Positions 4,810-6,935 of a stretch of DNA of 6,935 nucleotides are shown in pieces (position 1 is the stretch's first letter; each line of letters opens with the position of its first letter). The translations under genes and the position numbers were made by a program. This stretch comes from Thermoflexales bacterium. GTDB taxonomy: Bacteria > Chloroflexota > Anaerolineae > Fen-1058. The stretch is taken from NCBI GenBank assembly GCA_030834835.1, contig JAUQXD010000330.1, positions 1 to 6,935 on the forward strand. The letters run 5' to 3'. Below the pieces are notes generated by a model. That model saw only the letters and a list, made by a program, of their open reading frames with translations. It was not told the origin of the DNA and did no database searches.

Positions 4810-6207
4810 CTAGCGCGAAAGCGCGAGCTGAATCTTCTCGACGATTTGCCGCGCGCGTTGGGGCGCATCGCCCACATAACCGCACGCGTCCAACAATGAT
4901 CGAACCGTGGCGGCGTCCAGCCACTGCCCGATCGTTTGATCGGCGCACAACGCCTCGATCAATGGATTGGCCTGACCGGCGTTCACCACCGCCCACGCTG
5001 CCAGCGCGTGTTCGCGGATCACTTCGTGCATCACTTGCCGATCGGCGCCCGCCTTGACCGACGCCATCAGCAGCCGCTCGGTCGCCGCAAAGGGCGCATA
5101 AATGGCAAAGTTCCGTTCCACGCCCGATCGATCGATCCTCAGCCCTTCGATCAATTTCTTCGCCGTCAGCAACAGTTCATCCGCGCACAGAAACGCTTCA
5201 GGCAAGATCAACCGTCGATTGGCGGAATCATCCAGCGTGCGCTCTAGCAGTGAGAAGGCGGCATCATCCCAGGCGACGCGCGGCAGCTGCGCCAGGTAAC
5301 GCGCCAGCGAATCGATCTTCTCCGCGTTGATGGGGTTGCGCTTGAAGGGCATGGCCGACGAGCCGACCTGCTTCGCGCCGAAGGGTTCGCTCCATTCGCC
5401 GATGGGCGGCGATTGCAGCACGCGCAGATCGAAGGCGAATTTGTTCAGCGTCTGCGCCAGCCCGGCCAGCGCGTTCAGCACCAGCCAATCCTGTTTGCGC
5501 GGATAGGTTTGCGTGGCGGCGTCAAACGCGGGCAAATTCAGCGCCACCATCACGCGCGTTTCCAACTCGTCGCGCCGTTCGGCGCTGCCCAACAACTCGA
5601 TGTATGACGCCGACGTGCCGACCGCGCCTTTGAAGCCCTTGCCCTTCAGGCCGCGTCGCACATGGCTCAGTTCGTCCAGATCGAGCAACAAGTCTTGCGC
5701 GTACTGCGCCAATCGATAGCCGATCGTCGTCGGCTCGGCGGGCTGCAAGTGCGTAAAGGCCATCGTGGGCACATCGGCGTACTCGTCTATCTTCGCCGCG
5801 AATGACGCCAGCGCCGCTTTCACTGCCGTCAAGATCAGATCGAGCGATTCGCGCACGCGCAGCGCATCGGCGTTGTCTTCGATGTCCATCGACGTTGCGC
5901 CGAGGTGGATGATGCCGCCGCCGATGGGACATTGTTCGGCAAACGTCTTCACTTCCGCCATCAGATCGTGCTTGATCTCAGCCTCGATCTGCAAGGCGCG
6001 CTCGATGTCGATCTGATCAGCGTGCGCTCTTAGATCGGCCGCCTGCTCCGGCGTCACCAATCCAAACTGCGATTGCGCTTCGGCCAGCGCCACCCAGATG
6101 CGCCGCCACAACTGGCGCTTGTGAATCTCGCTCCAGATGGCGCGCATCTCTTTTGAAGCATAGCGCCAACTAAAAGGCGACTGAAATGACGAATGACTAG
6201 TATCCAA
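4810..6207 (-). CDS. purB: Adenylosuccinate lyase
   Basis: PurB splits SAICAR to AICAR and fumarate in IMP synthesis, and adenylosuccinate to AMP and fumarate; it is a cytoplasmic homotetramer of the fumarase/aspartase superfamily. The fumarate-lyase signature GSSAMPFKRNP is at about residues 282-292 and carries the catalytic Ser of the flexible loop. HLQPAEPTT (from about 153) holds the conserved catalytic His, and HLGATSMDIEDNA (from about 101) and EIKHDLMAEV are further active-site segments. At 465 aa it is within the family's range. I chose TTG at 6207 because GGAGG (6220-6216, - strand) is eight bases upstream. An upstream TTG at 6222 would give 470 aa but has no ribosome site, and the first ATG (codon 21 of this reading) would cut off the conserved QSPFSWRY segment. 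The first codons overlap a heptamer repeat. It follows purA on the same strand, so the two AMP-branch genes may be cotranscribed. Confidence 0.95.
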   Translation of the reverse strand: MDTSHSSFQSPFSWRYASKEMRAIWSEIHKRQLWRRIWVALAEAQSQFGLVTPEQAADLRAHADQIDIERALQIEAEIKHDLMAEVKTFAEQCPIGGGIIHLGATSMDIEDNADALRVRESLDLILTAVKAALASFAAKIDEYADVPTMAFTHLQPAEPTTIGYRLAQYAQDLLLDLDELSHVRRGLKGKGFKGAVGTSASYIELLGSAERRDELETRVMVALNLPAFDAATQTYPRKQDWLVLNALAGLAQTLNKFAFDLRVLQSPPIGEWSEPFGAKQVGSSAMPFKRNPINAEKIDSLARYLAQLPRVAWDDAAFSLLERTLDDSANRRLILPEAFLCADELLLTAKKLIEGLRIDRSGVERNFAIYAPFAATERLLMASVKAGADRQVMHEVIREHALAAWAVVNAGQANPLIEALCADQTIGQWLDAATVRSLLDACGYVGDAPQRARQIVEKIQLALSR

Positions 6208-6220
6208 TGACAAATCCTCC
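6185..6220. repeat. AATGACN heptamer array overlapping the purB start
   Basis: Units AATGACG (6185-6191), AATGACT (6192-6198), a degenerate AGTATCC (6199-6205) and AATGACA (6206-6212) keep a 7-nt step, followed by AATCCTCC, which contains the complement of the purB Shine-Dalgarno. The first residues of PurB (DTSHSSF) are encoded by the array. Confidence 0.6.
6216..6220 (-). promoter_or_regulatory. Ribosome binding site fixing a TTG start for purB
   Basis: GGAGG on the - strand is followed by eight bases and then TTG at 6207-6205. A second TTG at 6213 is only two bases away and a third at 6222 overlaps the site, so 6207 is favoured. Confidence 0.6.
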
Positions 6221-6231
6221 AATGTAGCAAT

Positions 6232-6336
6232 GTGTCATTCCGAGTCGCACAAGCGGCGAGGAATCTCCGTTTTGGCTTCATGATTTCTTTGCCAGAAGAG
6301 AGATTCCTCGCTCGTTGCACTCGCTCGGAATGACAC
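6232..6336. repeat. MITE-like inverted-repeat element between purA and purB
   Basis: The outer arms GTGTCATTCCGAG (6232-6244) and CTCGGAATGACAC (6324-6336) are perfect 13-bp complements. The inner arms GCGAGGAATCTC (6256-6267) and GAGATTCCTCGC (6300-6311) are perfect 12-bp complements. A variable 11-12 base stretch separates inner from outer arms, and the loop is about 32 bases. No open frame fits inside. TGTCATTCCGAG...GAGGAATCTC palindromes are a widespread dispersed repeat type, whose translation gives the familiar HSER-like string, so this is probably a non-autonomous repeat. In a purA-purB transcript it would form a strong hairpin. Confidence 0.85.
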
Positions 6337-6353
6337 GCTGTCAAACTATCGCA

Positions 6354-6935
6354 CTAAACTTCGAAAATCTGTGACCGATCTGGACCAACTGAAACGTGCG
6401 ACACCTTGACGCCCGTAAACGTCTCGATTTGCAGGATGTACACCCGTGCGGCCAATGGTAAATCTTCGAGGCGTCGCGCATGCGTGATGTCTTGATCCCA
6501 GCCGGGCAGTTCACTGTAGACGGGCTGGCACTGACAGAGCGTTGATTGATCGTTGGGGAAGTTGACGATGGGCGAATCGCAACACGAATAGGCGATGCAC
6601 ACCGGAATGGGACTGATGCCCGTGAGGATGTCCAACTTGGTCAGCACAATCTCCGTCAAGCCGTTGATGCGTGCCGCGTACTTCAACGCGACCAGATCGA
6701 GCCAGCCGGTGCGACGCGGCCGCCCCGTGGTTGAGCCGTACTCATCCCACGGATTCACACCGGTGCCGCGCAAACGACCGGCCTCTTCGCCTTGAAGTTC
6801 GGTCGGGAACGGGCCAGAACCTACGCGCGAGCAGAACGCTTTCGCCACGCCGATCACGCGTCGCACGTGGCGCGGCCCCACGCCCAGTCCCGTCAACACG
6901 CCGCCCGTGATCGTGGACGAACTGGTGACATACGG
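6354..6935 (-). CDS. purA: Adenylosuccinate synthetase, C-terminal part
   Basis: PurA joins IMP and aspartate using GTP to make adenylosuccinate, the first step of the AMP branch, in the cytoplasm. The frame is open from the window edge to TAG at 6356-6354, giving 193 of an expected 430 or so residues; the N-terminal GTP-binding part is outside the window. PYVTSS, GVLTGLGVGP and VIGVAKAFCSRVGSGPFPTEL are highly conserved. They are followed by GSTTGRPRRTGWLDLV, whose Arg residues contact substrate in the family. LTKLDIL is the guanine-specificity (TKxD) motif, and PVYSELPGW and VSVGPDRSQ close the protein. The region IAYSCCDSPIVNF is more Cys-rich than usual for the variable loop after VCIAY. 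It is followed on the same strand by purB, 146 bases on to the chosen start codon, with an inverted-repeat element between. Confidence 0.96.
   Translation of the reverse strand, partial: PYVTSSSTITGGVLTGLGVGPRHVRRVIGVAKAFCSRVGSGPFPTELQGEEAGRLRGTGVNPWDEYGSTTGRPRRTGWLDLVALKYAARINGLTEIVLTKLDILTGISPIPVCIAYSCCDSPIVNFPNDQSTLCQCQPVYSELPGWDQDITHARRLEDLPLAARVYILQIETFTGVKVSHVSVGPDRSQIFEV

Noticed and set aside
6054..6344. A 96-codon open frame on the - strand beginning in the inverted repeat
   Set aside because: Its N-terminal half is the translation of the palindromic element (HSER-like string) and its end overlaps purB in another frame.

Overview
The window looks like a stretch of a chromosome from a Chloroflexota-type bacterium (Chloroflexia or Anaerolineae). 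This placement is an inference. It rests on the family-specific N-terminal wording of the adenylosuccinate lyase (QSPFSWRY...EMRAIWSE), on a 217-residue membrane-anchored protein that resembles ones I associate with that phylum, and on degenerate heptamer repeats between genes. No rRNA or other phylogenetic marker is present, so the phylum is not proven.

Layout. Positions 1-464 (+) hold the C-terminal end of a CstA-type carbon-starvation/peptide transporter. A strong hairpin repeat at 465-525 separates it from a convergent gene for a membrane-anchored protein of unknown function (527-1180, -). Divergent from that gene is a same-strand cluster on the + strand (1238-4745): mini-protein A (95 aa), mini-protein B (91 aa), a four-helix-bundle S23-like protein (117 aa), ArsA/Get3-like ATPase 1 (325 aa), ArsA/Get3-like ATPase 2 (327 aa) and mini-protein C (82 aa). 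The last gene overlaps the ATPase 2 stop codon in a GTGA junction. A clear intrinsic terminator at 4771-4805 closes the cluster. Beyond it, on the - strand, lie purB (adenylosuccinate lyase, 4810-6207) and, upstream of it, the C-terminal 193 residues of purA (adenylosuccinate synthetase, running off the window end). An inverted-repeat element lies between the two pur genes.

How the genes work together. PurA and PurB together convert IMP to AMP, and PurB also acts in the IMP pathway. The + strand cluster is the most interesting part. Two soluble Get3/ArsA-family ATPases are flanked by three paralogous, hydrophobic mini-proteins that share an identical PPYYSLRLLP core followed by a WKRR(M/V)LRE basic segment. 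The two ATPases have lost different, complementary parts of the family's nucleotide-handling motifs. ATPase 2 has Asn in place of the catalytic switch I Asp, while ATPase 1 has lost most of the DTAPTGH switch II signature. Neither ATPase has a single cysteine. I infer a heterodimeric, non-arsenic ATPase that handles, delivers or docks on the mini-proteins at the membrane. That role is not established.

Between the genes lie several arrays whose unit is 7 nt (ATCGCNN, TTCNNCC, AATGACN), often as facing inverted arms. One pair brackets the S23-like gene, and a similar pair with only a short spacer sits between the two ATPase genes.
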